From Minisyncoccota bacterium (GTDB taxonomy: Bacteria; Patescibacteriota; Minisyncoccia; Phycocordibacterales; Phycocordibacteraceae), in NCBI GenBank assembly GCA_017991635.1, contig JAGOQE010000006.1:1-33432 (forward strand): 33,432 nucleotides of DNA, read 5' to 3'. Positions 1 through 10,576 of the stretch are shown here, one piece after another. Numbering within the stretch: the first letter of the stretch is position 1; each line of letters opens with the position of its first letter. The position numbers and the translations under genes are program-made. The notes under the pieces were generated by a model. That model did no database searches, had not been told where the DNA came from, and was given only the letters and a program-made list of their open reading frames with translations.

Positions 1-14
1 AAGATATCTTTCAT

Positions 15-1286
15 ATGCCGTGCGCCTTCAATCCTCACGGTGTTTCAAGGCGTGTTTGCATTGAGACGTCAGCCCTACAGGTGCGGAATCGTGGGTGCTG
101 TCAGTTTGAGTGTGCGTCTTCAGTGCGTGCATGCCGTATTTGCATTACGCAGGGAGTTGAACCTGAAGTGGTGGTAAATCGCCGAAGCGGACTCTGCTTC
201 TTCCATGAGGAGTATGGAGAGTCTGCGTCGCGCCGTACTTCTACCAAGGAGGGGATTCCTCCGCCACGGTATGCCCACACGCCGGCAACGTTACTTGACC
301 CTTCAAGGAAGGATGCTAAGGCGCCGGTAAGCAGGCGTCCGAGCGAGCGTCAGGAGCTTCGCACGACGGGACGGGAAATTCTTGACCGTGTTCGACGCGC
401 GATGAGCACTGCCGAGTTGGTCACGCTTAATCCACGGAAAATTAGGCCTATGCCTGATCAACCGAGGAAATTCTTTGACCCCGAACGTCTCGCAGCTCTC
501 TCAGAATCTCTTCGCTCCTATGGGCAAATCATGCCAGGGTTCGTGCGTAAGATTCCCGAGGATGAGGAAGGTTGTGATCACGAACTGCTGGATGGCGAGC
601 GCCGGTGGCGCGCCTCGCTCATGGCAAACATTACGTATCGTGCACTTCGTATTGAAATTGATGACGAGGCTGCTCGCTACGTCATCTCCATCATTGCAAA
701 CTTCAATCGGGCCGAGCACACCACCATGGAAATCTCGGACTCCATTAAAGTTATGATGGAAGAACTAAAGATGACGCAAGCGGAGATTGGCGAGGCGCTT
801 GGTATGCATCCAGTACATATCTCGCGTTACTACGGTCTTCAGCGTCTCGTACAGGGTGTGCGTGACCTCCTTGATCCGAATATGGTTAAGGATAAGAAGA
901 AGCGCCTCACCCGTTCTGCAGCTTTCGAGCTTGCTCTTCTTGCCCCGCACGCTCAGCTCCCCAAGGCTGAAGCTTTGCTTAAAGGTGAGATTTCGATGAC
1001 TGATTTGCGTCACCATGCGCAGACGTCAGATGATCGGATTCCCACAGCAGGTAAACGTCTTATTCACGACGTGCACGAGCGGTGGCGTGGTTCGTATAGA
1101 AGGGGAGAAGTAATCTCCGGAAAAATTGAGGATCTGATGAGTGTCATGAAGAACACTCCAGCTCCGGACCAATTTACCCAGGGCCACTCAATCTATATGA
1201 CCCGTCAGGTGCTTGAGAAAATTCAGCGTCAAATCGGCGATGCGCTCAAGCATGTCGATCAGAAAATCTCGAGTAAGGCGAGCTAA
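15..1286 (+). CDS. ParB/RepB-like partition or nucleoid-occlusion family protein
   Basis: A ParB N-terminal (ParB/Srx-fold) domain runs from about residue 138 to 235. It has QPRKFF, LAALSESLRSYGQIMPGFVR and the hallmark GERRWRA box. A helix-turn-helix follows (KMTQAEIGEALGMHPVHISR), then a helical tail. ParB proteins bind centromere-like DNA and, in many families, CTP. No ParA lies next to it in the window. The start is uncertain. The frame is open to base 1, so the gene may begin outside the window. The first ~129 residues are rich in Cys and Arg and match nothing I recognise, whereas the conserved part begins near an internal ATG at 402. Neither start has an SD. The domain call is firm and the N-terminus is not. 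Confidence 0.72.
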   Translation: MPCAFNPHGVSRRVCIETSALQVRNRGCCQFECASSVRACRICITQGVEPEVVVNRRSGLCFFHEEYGESASRRTSTKEGIPPPRYAHTPATLLDPSRKDAKAPVSRRPSERQELRTTGREILDRVRRAMSTAELVTLNPRKIRPMPDQPRKFFDPERLAALSESLRSYGQIMPGFVRKIPEDEEGCDHELLDGERRWRASLMANITYRALRIEIDDEAARYVISIIANFNRAEHTTMEISDSIKVMMEELKMTQAEIGEALGMHPVHISRYYGLQRLVQGVRDLLDPNMVKDKKKRLTRSAAFELALLAPHAQLPKAEALLKGEISMTDLRHHAQTSDDRIPTAGKRLIHDVHERWRGSYRRGEVISGKIEDLMSVMKNTPAPDQFTQGHSIYMTRQVLEKIQRQIGDALKHVDQKISSKAS

Positions 1287-1310
1287 TACTGCCTCTCGAT
1301 TGTGCCACTT

Positions 1311-1343
1311 GCCACCTAACAGTGTTTAGGTGGCATTCTTTTT
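1311..1343 (+). terminator. Rho-independent terminator after the ParB-like gene
   Basis: A perfect 9-bp stem (GCCACCTAA at 1311-1319, TTAGGTGGC at 1326-1334) with a 6-nt loop is followed by ATTCTTTTT. It separates the ParB-like gene from the ATP synthase operon. Confidence 0.88.
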
Positions 1344-1348
1344 CCACC

Positions 1349-1377
1349 TTTTCTAGAGCGACTCCCTCTGGTACACT
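1349..1377 (+). promoter_or_regulatory. Possible ATP synthase operon promoter
   Basis: TACACT at 1372-1377 is a fair -10 box. The matching -35 (TTTTCT at 1349-1354, 17-nt spacer) is weak. It is the best candidate between the upstream terminator and atpB and would give a leader of about 70 nt. A second AT-rich element, GTATAG near 1420, cannot be excluded. Confidence 0.35.
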
Positions 1378-1452
1378 CATAGGTATGGATAGGGTAGCGG
1401 CCCGAGAGGGTTCTTTTGTACGTATAGAGGCGCAGACGCGCTAGCTTTTTGT

Positions 1453-2244
1453 ATGACCGCACCTGAAGCCGTAGGACATGCAGAGGGCGTAAAAGAGGCG
1501 AGTATTCACGTCGTCCTTAAAGCTGAAGAACTCTTCAGTGTTTTTGGCTTTCCTGTAACGAACTCACTCATCATGACCTGGATTGTCGTTGGTCTGATGA
1601 TTCTCTTCGCTATCCTATTCAAGAACAAGATTGCGATGGTGCCAGGGAAACTACAGGCCGGGATTGAATGGGTCTTTCAAGGAGTGCTCGGCTACATGAC
1701 CGAGATTCTTGAGAGCGAGAAGCTCGCACGTCGATTCTTCCCGCTTATCATGACCATTTTCTTTTTCGTCTTGATTGCAAACGAACTTGCCTTCCTTCCT
1801 GGTATCGGAACTATCGGCCTTGAGGGCGAGCACGGACTTACGCCACTGCTTCGTGCGCCTGGTGCAGACCTTAACATGACGCTTGCTCTCGCTATCATTT
1901 CTTTCCTCACGATTGAAATTACGGGTCTTGTTCAGCTTGGCTTCTTTAAGTACAGTGCAAAGTACGTCAACTTCACCTCTCCGGTGAATTTCGCTGTCGG
2001 CATTATTGAGCTCATCTCAAACCTTGGACGTCTTATTTCGTTCTCGTTCCGTCTTTTCGGAAACGTCTTTGCAGGAGAAGTAATGCTCGTGGTGGCGGCG
2101 TTCTTTGTGCCATACCTACTGCCGGTGCCGTTGATGGGCTTTGAGGTATTCGTAGGCTTTATTCAGGCAGTGGTGTTCGCCATGCTAACCCTGTTCTTTA
2201 TTAAGCTTGCCATCATGGAACCACATGGGTCCGAGAGCCACTAG
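1453..2244 (+). CDS. atpB: F1Fo ATP synthase subunit a
   Basis: Membrane stator subunit that forms the two proton half-channels against the c-ring. The 263-residue protein has five to six hydrophobic segments and the family signature SFSFRLFGN, whose Arg (R200) is the essential channel arginine. Downstream EVMLVV and the C-terminal MLTLFFIKLAIMEPH are also typical. It opens the operon a-c-b-delta-alpha-gamma-beta-epsilon. The start is the ATG in TTTTTGTATG. No SD stands at the usual distance; the nearest purine run (AGAGG) is about 25 nt upstream. No atpI-like gene precedes it in the window. Confidence 0.96.
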   Translation: MTAPEAVGHAEGVKEASIHVVLKAEELFSVFGFPVTNSLIMTWIVVGLMILFAILFKNKIAMVPGKLQAGIEWVFQGVLGYMTEILESEKLARRFFPLIMTIFFFVLIANELAFLPGIGTIGLEGEHGLTPLLRAPGADLNMTLALAIISFLTIEITGLVQLGFFKYSAKYVNFTSPVNFAVGIIELISNLGRLISFSFRLFGNVFAGEVMLVVAAFFVPYLLPVPLMGFEVFVGFIQAVVFAMLTLFFIKLAIMEPHGSESH

Positions 2245-2294
2245 GCTCTTGCATCTATGTGGCTCTTGGATGGGTCAAATTATTTAACGTATAA

Positions 2295-2534
<240 letters not shown>

Positions 2535-2571
2535 CGAGACTCCTGGTCTCGACCTCACTTAAAAACCCTGT

Positions 2572-3015
2572 ATGGAACAACTCTTTGACGCATTCGGCAT
2601 TGACTGGAAGCTCTTGATTGCGCAAGCAATTAACTTCGGCGTCCTTCTTGCTGTTCTCACGTATCTTCTCTACAAGCCAGTCCTAAAGACGCTTGATGAG
2701 CGAAGCGCCCTTATTAAAAAGGGTGTGGTTGATGCTGAGGAAGCAACGAAGAAGCTTGAAGAAGCAGATGACACGGTGAAGGCGCGCCTACAGGAGGCAG
2801 AAGGTGAGGCAGAGGGACTTGTTGCTCGTGCACGCGACGAGGCAGGCTCAGAGCGCTCACGTATTGTGAAGGAGGCGGAGACACGCGCATCTCATATTGA
2901 GAAAGATGCTGAGGCTCGCGCAAAGGAGGCAAAGGAACAGGCTCTCAAGGAGAGTGAGCGTGAAATTGCACGTCTCGCTATCCTTGCTGCAGAGAAAGCT
3001 ATTCGCAAAAGCTAG
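2572..3015 (+). CDS. atpF: F1Fo ATP synthase subunit b
   Basis: Peripheral stalk subunit of 147 residues. One N-terminal membrane helix (about residues 12-34, LLIAQAINFGVLLAVLTYLL) continues into a long charged Ala/Glu/Lys-rich helix up to the C-terminus. That layout is standard for subunit b. It lies between atpE and atpH as expected. The start CCCTGTATGG has no SD. Confidence 0.95.
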   Translation: MEQLFDAFGIDWKLLIAQAINFGVLLAVLTYLLYKPVLKTLDERSALIKKGVVDAEEATKKLEEADDTVKARLQEAEGEAEGLVARARDEAGSERSRIVKEAETRASHIEKDAEARAKEAKEQALKESEREIARLAILAAEKAIRKS

Positions 3016-3020
3016 TACGT

Positions 3021-3386
3021 ATGGAGAAAATTTACGCACAGGCTATCGCCAAGAAGGTTCGTGAAGGAGCGAACGAGGAAGACCTCGTGAAGGCACTTTC
3101 ACTACACCTAGAGCGTATGGGTCGCGTAAAACTTCTCCCTCGTATTGTGGCTGAACTCAAGCGTGAAGTCGCTCGCAAGGAAAAGAGCGAAGCCGTGCTT
3201 GAACTCGCTCACGAAGGACTTCGCGAAAGCGCTCTCAAAGAGCTTTCATCACTCGGCCTCTCAGTGAATGATGTTCGCATCAACACTGACCTTATTGAGG
3301 GGTGGCGCGTTCGCACCGCAAGCTCCGTTCTAGACAAAAGCGCAAAGCGTTCACTGGTGGAGCTCTACAAAAGAATCACCGCATAA
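3021..3386 (+). CDS. atpH: F1Fo ATP synthase subunit delta, short form
   Basis: The delta subunit joins the top of the alpha3beta3 head to the b-subunit stalk. At 121 residues it is clearly shorter than the usual ~175-180. The C-terminal part is recognisable (INTDLIEGWRVRTASSVLD then SAKRSLVELYKR), which corresponds to the b-binding end of the family. The N-terminal helical domain is reduced. It begins 5 nt after atpF ends and has no SD, so translation probably depends on operon context. The identification rests on position plus the C-terminal motif. Confidence 0.88.
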   Translation: MEKIYAQAIAKKVREGANEEDLVKALSLHLERMGRVKLLPRIVAELKREVARKEKSEAVLELAHEGLRESALKELSSLGLSVNDVRINTDLIEGWRVRTASSVLDKSAKRSLVELYKRITA

Positions 3387-3406
3387 TTTATTAATCACGC
3401 ACTTGT

Positions 3407-4957
3407 ATGGAAAGTATTATCAAACGAATTGAAGCAGAAATTGCATCCTTCACGCCTTCTGAAAGTCAGGAGGAGACAGGAATCGTGCGCGCTACCGGAG
3501 ACGGTATTGCAGAAATTGACGGGCTCACGAACGCAGTGATGACGGAGATGGTGCTCTTTGATCCATCATTCGATCGATCACTTGAGGAGGCACTCAAAGA
3601 CCCAGAAGCACTCTACGGTCTTGTCCTAAACCTTGAAGAAGACGGCGTTCGTGCCGTGATTCTCGGTAACGGCTCTCGTGTGTACGAGGGTATGCTTGTG
3701 CGTCGTCTCGGTCGTTTGCTTTCCATTCCTGTCGGTGACGCACTCATCGGTCGCGTAGTGAATCCGCTTGGAGAAGTACTTGATGGTAAGGGTGCTGTAG
3801 AAGGTACTGCCTTTCGTCCTATTGAGCGCGAAGCATACGGCGTGATGGATCGCTCTCCAGTGAATACTCCCATCCACACTGGAATCAAGGCTATTGACTC
3901 AATGATTCCAATTGGTCGTGGTCAGCGTGAGCTCATCATCGGTGACCGCGGTACTGGAAAGACGACCATTGCAATTGACACCATCCTCAATCAAAAAGCA
4001 GAGCCAGAGGCTACTCGCCCTATCTGTATTTACGTCGCTATTGGTCAGAAGGAATCAAAGACTGCGAAAATTGTAGCTCAACTTGCTGAGGCAGGCGCTA
4101 TGGATTACACCATCGTCGTTACTGCTCCCGCATCAAGTCCTGCTGCCTTTCAGTTCCTCGCACCGTTTGCAGGAGCTGCTATTGGTGAGCACTTCATGGA
4201 GCAGGGAAAGGACGCGCTCGTTATCTACGATGACCTTTCAAAGCAGGCTGTTGCGTACCGTCAGATGTCACTTCTCCTTCGTCGTCCACCAGGTCGCGAG
4301 GCGTACCCAGGAGACATCTTCTACCTACACTCACGCTTGCTTGAGCGTGCCGCAAAGCTCTCTAAAGAAAAGGGTGGAGGCTCTCTTACAGCGCTCCCTA
4401 TCATTGAGACACAGGAGAATGATGTGTCTGCGTACATTCCAACAAACGTAATCTCAATTACGGACGGACAAATCTTCCTTGAGGCTGACCTCTTCAACAA
4501 GGGTATGCGTCCCGCTATTAACGTGGGACTCTCCGTGTCTCGTGTGGGCTCAAGTGCTCAGACGAAGGCAATGAAGAAGGTGTCAGGAAAGATTAAGCTT
4601 GAGCTTGCGCAGTTCCGCGAACTTGAAGCTTTCATGCAGTTTGCCTCTGACCTTGATGCTGATACTAAGAAGCGTATTGATTCAGGACGTCGCATGACTG
4701 AAGTGTTGAAGCAGGGAAATGGAGCACCACTTCCTTTTGAGATGCAAGCAGCAGTTATCTACGCTGCTACAAACGGATTCTTTGATGGTTTTGAGCCAGA
4801 TGAGACTGCAGCAGCAGAGCGCAAGCTTCAGGACTATCTCATGCGTGAGGGAGAAAATGTGTTGAAGGCAATTCGTGATGGTCGCGAAATTAGTGAAGAT
4901 ACCGAAGGTAAGCTCAAAGAAGTCTTGACTGCCTTTGCTGAGCGCACTGCTGAGTAA
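3407..4957 (+). CDS. atpA: F1Fo ATP synthase subunit alpha
   Basis: Non-catalytic nucleotide-binding subunit of the F1 head, with normal length (516). The P-loop is GDRGTGKT at residues 179-186. Most bacterial alpha subunits have GDRQTGKT, so the Gln is replaced by Gly. Other signatures are intact: [20 protein letters not shown], the SVSRVG segment carrying the Arg that reaches the catalytic site, and the [17 protein letters not shown] stretch. The start TTGTATGG lacks an SD. Confidence 0.97.
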   Translation: MESIIKRIEAEIASFTPSESQEETGIVRATGDGIAEIDGLTNAVMTEMVLFDPSFDRSLEEALKDPEALYGLVLNLEEDGVRAVILGNGSRVYEGMLVRRLGRLLSIPVGDALIGRVVNPLGEVLDGKGAVEGTAFRPIEREAYGVMDRSPVNTPIHTGIKAIDSMIPIGRGQRELIIGDRGTGKTTIAIDTILNQKAEPEATRPICIYVAIGQKESKTAKIVAQLAEAGAMDYTIVVTAPASSPAAFQFLAPFAGAAIGEHFMEQGKDALVIYDDLSKQAVAYRQMSLLLRRPPGREAYPGDIFYLHSRLLERAAKLSKEKGGGSLTALPIIETQENDVSAYIPTNVISITDGQIFLEADLFNKGMRPAINVGLSVSRVGSSAQTKAMKKVSGKIKLELAQFRELEAFMQFASDLDADTKKRIDSGRRMTEVLKQGNGAPLPFEMQAAVIYAATNGFFDGFEPDETAAAERKLQDYLMREGENVLKAIRDGREISEDTEGKLKEVLTAFAERTAE

Positions 4958-4977
4958 TACTCAAATCCAAACTTCCT

Positions 4978-7292
<2,315 letters not shown>

Positions 7293-7294
7293 GT

Positions 7295-7543
7295 ATGGCT
7301 AAGACATTTCATCTCACCGTTGCGCGTGTCGGGGAGAATCTCTTTGATGGAGATGCTCTTTCGGCAACCGTACCTGGTGTTGAAGGAGTGTTCACTATTC
7401 TTGCAGGGCACGAGTCATTGGTGTCTCCGCTTAAGATCGGCACGTTAAAGATTGTAGATGGGGAAGGTGCAGTACACGAGATTCCACTTGAAGTGCCTGG
7501 CGTAGCCGAGGTCTCAAGCAATCAAGCCACTGTCCTCTTGTAG
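7295..7543 (+). CDS. atpC: F1Fo ATP synthase subunit epsilon, N-terminal domain only
   Basis: Only 82 residues, against about 130-140 in most bacteria. It covers the beta-sandwich that binds gamma and the c-ring (FHLTVARVGENLFDGDA, then GVEGVFTILAGHESLVSPLKIG). The protein stops at VSSNQATVLL, where the two C-terminal helices would begin. Those helices carry the inhibitory function of epsilon in well-studied bacteria, so that mode of control should be absent (inference). It is separated from atpD by 2 nt and is the last gene of the operon. Confidence 0.92.
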   Translation: MAKTFHLTVARVGENLFDGDALSATVPGVEGVFTILAGHESLVSPLKIGTLKIVDGEGAVHEIPLEVPGVAEVSSNQATVLL

Positions 7544-7546
7544 TCC

Positions 7547-7574
7547 TTGCAGTTATGACTTGCTGAGTCATAAT
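7547..7574 (+). promoter_or_regulatory. Promoter with overlapping inverted repeat
   Basis: TTGCAG (7547-7552), 16 nt and CATAAT (7569-7574). The -10 lies 6 nt before the ATG at 7581, so the transcript should be leaderless. A perfect 8-bp inverted repeat, TTATGACT (7553-7560) and AGTCATAA (7566-7573), fills the spacer and overlaps the -10, as an operator would. Confidence 0.6.
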
Positions 7575-7580
7575 TACGAT

Positions 7581-7991
7581 ATGACCCGGGATGGCGACTA
7601 CCACGTTGAGTCATTTCTAAAATGGCCAAAGCACTACCACGGTGACGTGGTGAGGGTGCTGTTCGTTGCAATTGCCATGCTCATATTCCTCACGGAGTTT
7701 GTAGGAGCCAGACTTCCATTCACGTCATCAGGAATCATAACGATGGTCCTCGTTCTCGTAATTTCTGCTGGAATTACAAATCCGGCACAGAAGTGGATTC
7801 ACATCTTGAATATGGGCATCTCAATCTTTGGAACTATGATTTTTGGTAATGTAGCTCTCTCAAAGCTGAACGTGCCGTCTGCAGATATTTCTCAAGTTGG
7901 TACCGTCACACTTATTTCAGTACTGTTTCTCTGCGCACTCTATTTCGCAACCCGGACTGTACGTGGTCGTTTTGTTACTCACGTCGATTAA
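7581..7991 (+). CDS. Small integral membrane protein, function unknown
   Basis: A 136-residue protein. After a polar N-terminus (MTRDGDYHVESFLKWPKHYH) it has about four hydrophobic segments: VRVLFVAIAMLIFLTEFVGA, IITMVLVLVISAGI, ILNMGISIFGTMIFGNVAL and VTLISVLFLCALYFATR. I recognise no family. The ATG at 7581 is preferred over the upstream one at 7560 because the promoter -10 lies between them. It follows the ATP synthase operon but has its own promoter, so a role with the enzyme is not implied. Confidence 0.65.
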   Translation: MTRDGDYHVESFLKWPKHYHGDVVRVLFVAIAMLIFLTEFVGARLPFTSSGIITMVLVLVISAGITNPAQKWIHILNMGISIFGTMIFGNVALSKLNVPSADISQVGTVTLISVLFLCALYFATRTVRGRFVTHVD

Positions 7992-8021
7992 TCTTTACAC
8001 TCGTCGTCTTCGTGCTAACCT

Positions 8022-8044
8022 CACCCTAGAAGATTCTTAGGGTG
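8022..8044 (+). other. Hairpin just upstream of a start codon
   Basis: CACCCTA (8022-8028) pairs with TAGGGTG (8038-8044). The stem ends 5 nt before the ATG at 8050. It could affect initiation or be the remains of a terminator, but it has no T-run. Confidence 0.35.
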
Positions 8045-8049
8045 TTGAG

Positions 8050-8421
8050 ATGGTCTTTCGTCCTCACGAGAATGATAAAACGCTGTCATCCCAGAGGGGT
8101 AGTCAAGCAGAAGAACTTTTCTCTCAAGCCGTTATCCCAAGAGGAGTAGATACACCGAGTTGGTTGAATTTCATTCGTATGGCAACTGCCCTAGAAGATT
8201 CATCAGGTGTAGACGCTATCGCCTCACTCGATGTTGGTGAAGTCAATATTCAAATTAAATCATCTGTAACTGGCGTGTATAAGCACATGCTCAAGTATGG
8301 AAACAAGCATCTCATCATTGTTGTGACTCCAGGGAAGACTCCAGAAGTCGTGCGGAGAGAGGTGTATATCCACCTTCGAAACTTCCGCGATGGTAGACTC
8401 GCTGAGATTTCACGAAAGTAA
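8050..8421 (+). CDS. Hypothetical protein, possible PD-(D/E)XK nuclease fold
   Basis: 123 residues and no family recognised by name. An N-terminal helix with E21/E22 (GSQAEELFSQAV) precedes GVDAIASLD with D55 and then NIQIKSS with Q68-x-K70. The order E...D...QxK on successive elements is the active-site pattern of small restriction-endonuclease-fold proteins, where Q can replace E. The rest (KHLIIVVTPGKTPEVVRREV) could form the later strand and helix of that fold. This is motif-level evidence only. No SD is seen. Confidence 0.5.
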   Translation: MVFRPHENDKTLSSQRGSQAEELFSQAVIPRGVDTPSWLNFIRMATALEDSSGVDAIASLDVGEVNIQIKSSVTGVYKHMLKYGNKHLIIVVTPGKTPEVVRREVYIHLRNFRDGRLAEISRK

Positions 8422-8451
8422 GACCCTGCATGCTCCGCATGCAGGGTCTTA
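8419..8451 (+). other. Long perfect hairpin overlapping a stop codon
   Basis: AAGACCCTGCATGC (8420-8433) pairs with GCATGCAGGGTCTT (8437-8450) around a 3-nt loop; T8419 and A8451 extend the stem. It begins inside the TAA stop of the preceding gene. The strand lacks a T-run after the stem, so it may be a weak or non-canonical terminator or an mRNA 3'-end stabiliser. Confidence 0.6.
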
Positions 8452-8461
8452 AAACGTACGG

Positions 8462-8467
8462 TATAAT
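8462..8467 (+). promoter_or_regulatory. TATAAT -10 box, leaderless start
   Basis: A consensus TATAAT lies 9 nt before the ATG at 8477, which places the expected transcription start on or next to the A of the start codon. No convincing -35 was found. Confidence 0.6.
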
Positions 8468-8476
8468 AGTCAACGT

Positions 8477-8704
8477 ATGGGACTACAAAATTTTCTACTT
8501 TCTCAAGTTGTTAAGCATAAGATGAAGGACGTGCCTCCGGCACAGCGCGAGCAGATTATCGCCCTTGTTCAGAAGGACCCTGAACTCTTCAAGCGTATTG
8601 GCGAAGAAATCGAGCGACGCACCAAGGGTGGTGAGAGTCAGATGAAGGCCTCTATGGAAGTGATGAAGAAGTACCGGACTGAGATAGCGGCACTCATGCA
8701 ATAG
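8477..8704 (+). CDS. Small helical protein, function unknown
   Basis: 75 residues, mostly charged helix (KMKDVPPAQREQIIALVQKD, then EEIERRTKGGESQMKASME) and a short hydrophobic N-terminus. No family is recognised. It has its own consensus -10 box and lies 1 nt upstream of the quinone-reductase gene, so the two are probably cotranscribed. Confidence 0.65.
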   Translation: MGLQNFLLSQVVKHKMKDVPPAQREQIIALVQKDPELFKRIGEEIERRTKGGESQMKASMEVMKKYRTEIAALMQ

Positions 8705-8705
8705 T

Positions 8706-9275
8706 ATGAAAATTTTCATTCTTCTTGGAAATCCTGACAAGGAAACACTTTCGGGTCAGATTGCTTCACAGTACGAGAGCGATGCCACGCTTGCCGGACA
8801 TGAGGTGCGACGTTTGAATATTGGCGACCTCACCTTTGACCCTATTCTCCATAAAGGATACAAGGTAATACAAGAACTTGAGCCAGACTTAAAGCTCGTT
8901 CAGGAGAATATTCGTTGGTGTGACCATCTTGTTTTCGTATACCCTGTGTGGTGGTCTGCAACGCCTGCTCTTGTGAAAGGAATGTTTGACCGTATGTGGC
9001 TTCCCGGATTCGCGTTCAGGTTCTGGAAGAATGGACTTGGTTGGGACAAACTTTTGAAGGGCAAAACTGCACGAGTTATTGCACTTTCAAAGATGCACCC
9101 CTTTGCAATTAAGTTTATGTTTGGTGACTTCACCAATGAAGTATCTCGGGCGACATTTGGTTTCTCTGGACTTAAAGTGTCTCGAACTGAGATTGGAAAC
9201 TCAGAGAAGCTTACCGATGCGCAGAAGCTGACTCTCATGAGAAAGGTTTCAGCGCTTGCGAAAAAGGGAAGATAG
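8706..9275 (+). CDS. Flavodoxin-fold NAD(P)H:quinone oxidoreductase family (Flavodoxin_2)
   Basis: 189 residues. The family is seen from the N-terminal strand KIFILLGNPDKETLSGQIA (nucleotide/FMN phosphate loop), the FMN-binding segment FVYPVWWSATPALVKGMFDR and the following MWLPGFAF. It belongs with NQO1, MdaB and KefF-like enzymes, which reduce quinones or related compounds using FMN or FAD. It overlaps no neighbour and starts just after a TAG. No SD is present. The family is clear and the substrate is unknown. Confidence 0.85.
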   Translation: MKIFILLGNPDKETLSGQIASQYESDATLAGHEVRRLNIGDLTFDPILHKGYKVIQELEPDLKLVQENIRWCDHLVFVYPVWWSATPALVKGMFDRMWLPGFAFRFWKNGLGWDKLLKGKTARVIALSKMHPFAIKFMFGDFTNEVSRATFGFSGLKVSRTEIGNSEKLTDAQKLTLMRKVSALAKKGR

Positions 9276-9280
9276 TTCTC

Positions 9281-9308
9281 TTGCAGTTTCCGCTCCACGT
9301 TGTACGCT
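9281..9308 (+). promoter_or_regulatory. Promoter for the structured RNA
   Basis: TTGCAG (9281-9286), a 16-nt spacer and TACGCT (9303-9308). The expected start, about 7 nt after the -10, is at 9315, exactly where the closing stem of the RNA begins. The same -35 sequence and spacer length occur at 7547. Confidence 0.6.
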
Positions 9309-9314
9309 ATTTGG

Positions 9315-9449
9315 GCAGAGGTGGCCTAGTCGTAACTGCCGAAAGGCTTCCGCCTAGTTGAGCACCCGCCGTACCCCCCCCCGACGGCCCTGGCCTCGCG
9401 TATGCCACCTCTGCACCCTGCTTCGCCCTTAGGGCGGAGCTATCTTTTT
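9315..9449 (+). ncRNA. Candidate structured small RNA, unidentified class
   Basis: No ORF explains this stretch. GCAGAGGTGGC (9315-9325) pairs perfectly with GCCACCTCTGC (9404-9414), closing a ~100-nt domain. Inside are AACT/AGTT (9334-9337, 9356-9359) enclosing a GCC-GAAA-GGC tetraloop hairpin (9338-9347), and GCCGT/ACGGC (9368-9372, 9384-9388) with a loop holding nine C in a row. A terminator follows at 9420-9449 and a promoter precedes it. I looked for SRP RNA (no GGAA-loop S domain with its internal loop), tRNA (acceptor-like ends but no T-arm consensus), 6S, tmRNA, RNase P and common riboswitches without a match. It could still be a divergent member of one of these. A riboswitch for ychF is less likely because a terminator intervenes. 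Confidence 0.62.
9420..9449 (+). terminator. Rho-independent terminator of the structured RNA
   Basis: GCTTCGCCC (9420-9428) pairs with GGGCGGAGC (9432-9440) with one G-T pair, then TATCTTTTT. It lies 30 nt before ychF. Confidence 0.72.
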
Positions 9450-9478
9450 GTACAAAACAATCGTAAAGTTAGAAAACT

Positions 9479-10576
9479 ATGCTTAAAATCGGAATTGTCG
9501 GTCTCCCAAACGTGGGAAAATCTACCTTGTTTAACGCCCTCACCAAGGCGTCTGTGCCTGCTGAGAATTACCCTTTCTGTACTATTGATCCTTCAGTAGG
9601 TGTCGTTGGTGTTCCAGATGAGCGCCTGGAGAAGCTCCGCGCGCTTTCAGGCTCAGAAAAGATTCTTCCCGCTGCTGTGGAATTTGTTGATATTGCAGGA
9701 CTCGTTAAGGGGGCTTCTGAAGGTGAGGGTCTTGGTAATCAGTTCCTATCTCATATCCGTGAAGTGGATGCTATTTTGCAGATGGTTCGCTTTTTTGATG
9801 ATCCTGACATTACTCACGTCCACGGAGAAGTTGACCCTGTTCGAGACATTGAGGTGATTAATCTAGAACTTATCCTCGCTGACCGCGACGTTGTAGGTAA
9901 ACGCCGGGAGAAACTCGTGCGTGATATTCGCGCAGGCTTGAAGGAGGCTGTAGCTGAGGATGAAATTCTAAATAGGATTGAGCAAGCATTGAGCCAAGGG
10001 CTACTTGCCCGCACTGTTGAGTTGGCTCCTGAAGAATCAAAGCTCATCAAGTCAATGAATCTTCTTACTCGAAAGCCAATTCTGTACTGTTTTAACGGTA
10101 AAACAGGAGGTCATAACCTGGACGAAATTAATGATGGACGTGCTGAGGCAGCGTTCCGTTATGTTGAATCACTTGGCGGGGAATACGTACAGGTGGATGC
10201 GCGTACCGAGCACGAACTTAACGATGTTGCTGACGATGATAAGGAAGTGTTCCGTTCGGAGCTTGGTGTACAGGTAGACGGTCTCGATGCACTTATTCAA
10301 GGAGCCTACAAGACGTTGGGTCTTATTACATTCTTTACTACAGGGCCAAAGGAAACACGTGCGTGGACCATCACTCGTGGAGCAACAGCACCTGAAGCTG
10401 GGGCGGTCATTCACAATGACTTCAAAGATAAGTTTATCCGTGCAGAAACCGTTAATTGGGCAACGCTCATTGCTGACGGTTCGTGGAGTCAGGCACGCGA
10501 CAAGGGTGACATTCGCACAGAAGGAAAGACCTACGTCGTCGCTGATGGTGACGTAATGGTATTTCTCCACTCATAA
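9479..10576 (+). CDS. ychF: Redox-regulated ATPase YchF (OLA1 family)
   Basis: 365 residues, the usual length. The P-loop is GLPNVGKS (residues 8-15). The switch region [20 protein letters not shown], the [10 protein letters not shown] segment and the C-terminal TGS-like domain ending in [13 protein letters not shown] are all characteristic. YchF is a ribosome-associated P-loop protein that prefers ATP to GTP. The base-recognition motif appears as CFNGK rather than the NKxD of GTPases, as usual for this family. The start is ATG in AGAAAACTATG, with no SD. Confidence 0.96.
   Translation: MLKIGIVGLPNVGKSTLFNALTKASVPAENYPFCTIDPSVGVVGVPDERLEKLRALSGSEKILPAAVEFVDIAGLVKGASEGEGLGNQFLSHIREVDAILQMVRFFDDPDITHVHGEVDPVRDIEVINLELILADRDVVGKRREKLVRDIRAGLKEAVAEDEILNRIEQALSQGLLARTVELAPEESKLIKSMNLLTRKPILYCFNGKTGGHNLDEINDGRAEAAFRYVESLGGEYVQVDARTEHELNDVADDDKEVFRSELGVQVDGLDALIQGAYKTLGLITFFTTGPKETRAWTITRGATAPEAGAVIHNDFKDKFIRAETVNWATLIADGSWSQARDKGDIRTEGKTYVVADGDVMVFLHS

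Noticed and set aside
205-330. 41-codon Arg-rich ORF inside the 5' part of the ParB-like frame
   Set aside because: No start signal; the Arg content follows from the GC-rich sequence, and it overlaps the larger open frame.
9315-9414. SRP RNA on either strand
   Set aside because: A GGAA loop exists on the minus strand (GGC-GGAA-GCC), but the conserved flanking internal loop is absent, and promoter and terminator point the other way.
9315-9417. tRNA gene: ends look like an acceptor stem followed by A-C-C
   Set aside because: The stem is 11 bp rather than 7, there is no T-arm consensus, and the D-arm and anticodon arm cannot be drawn.
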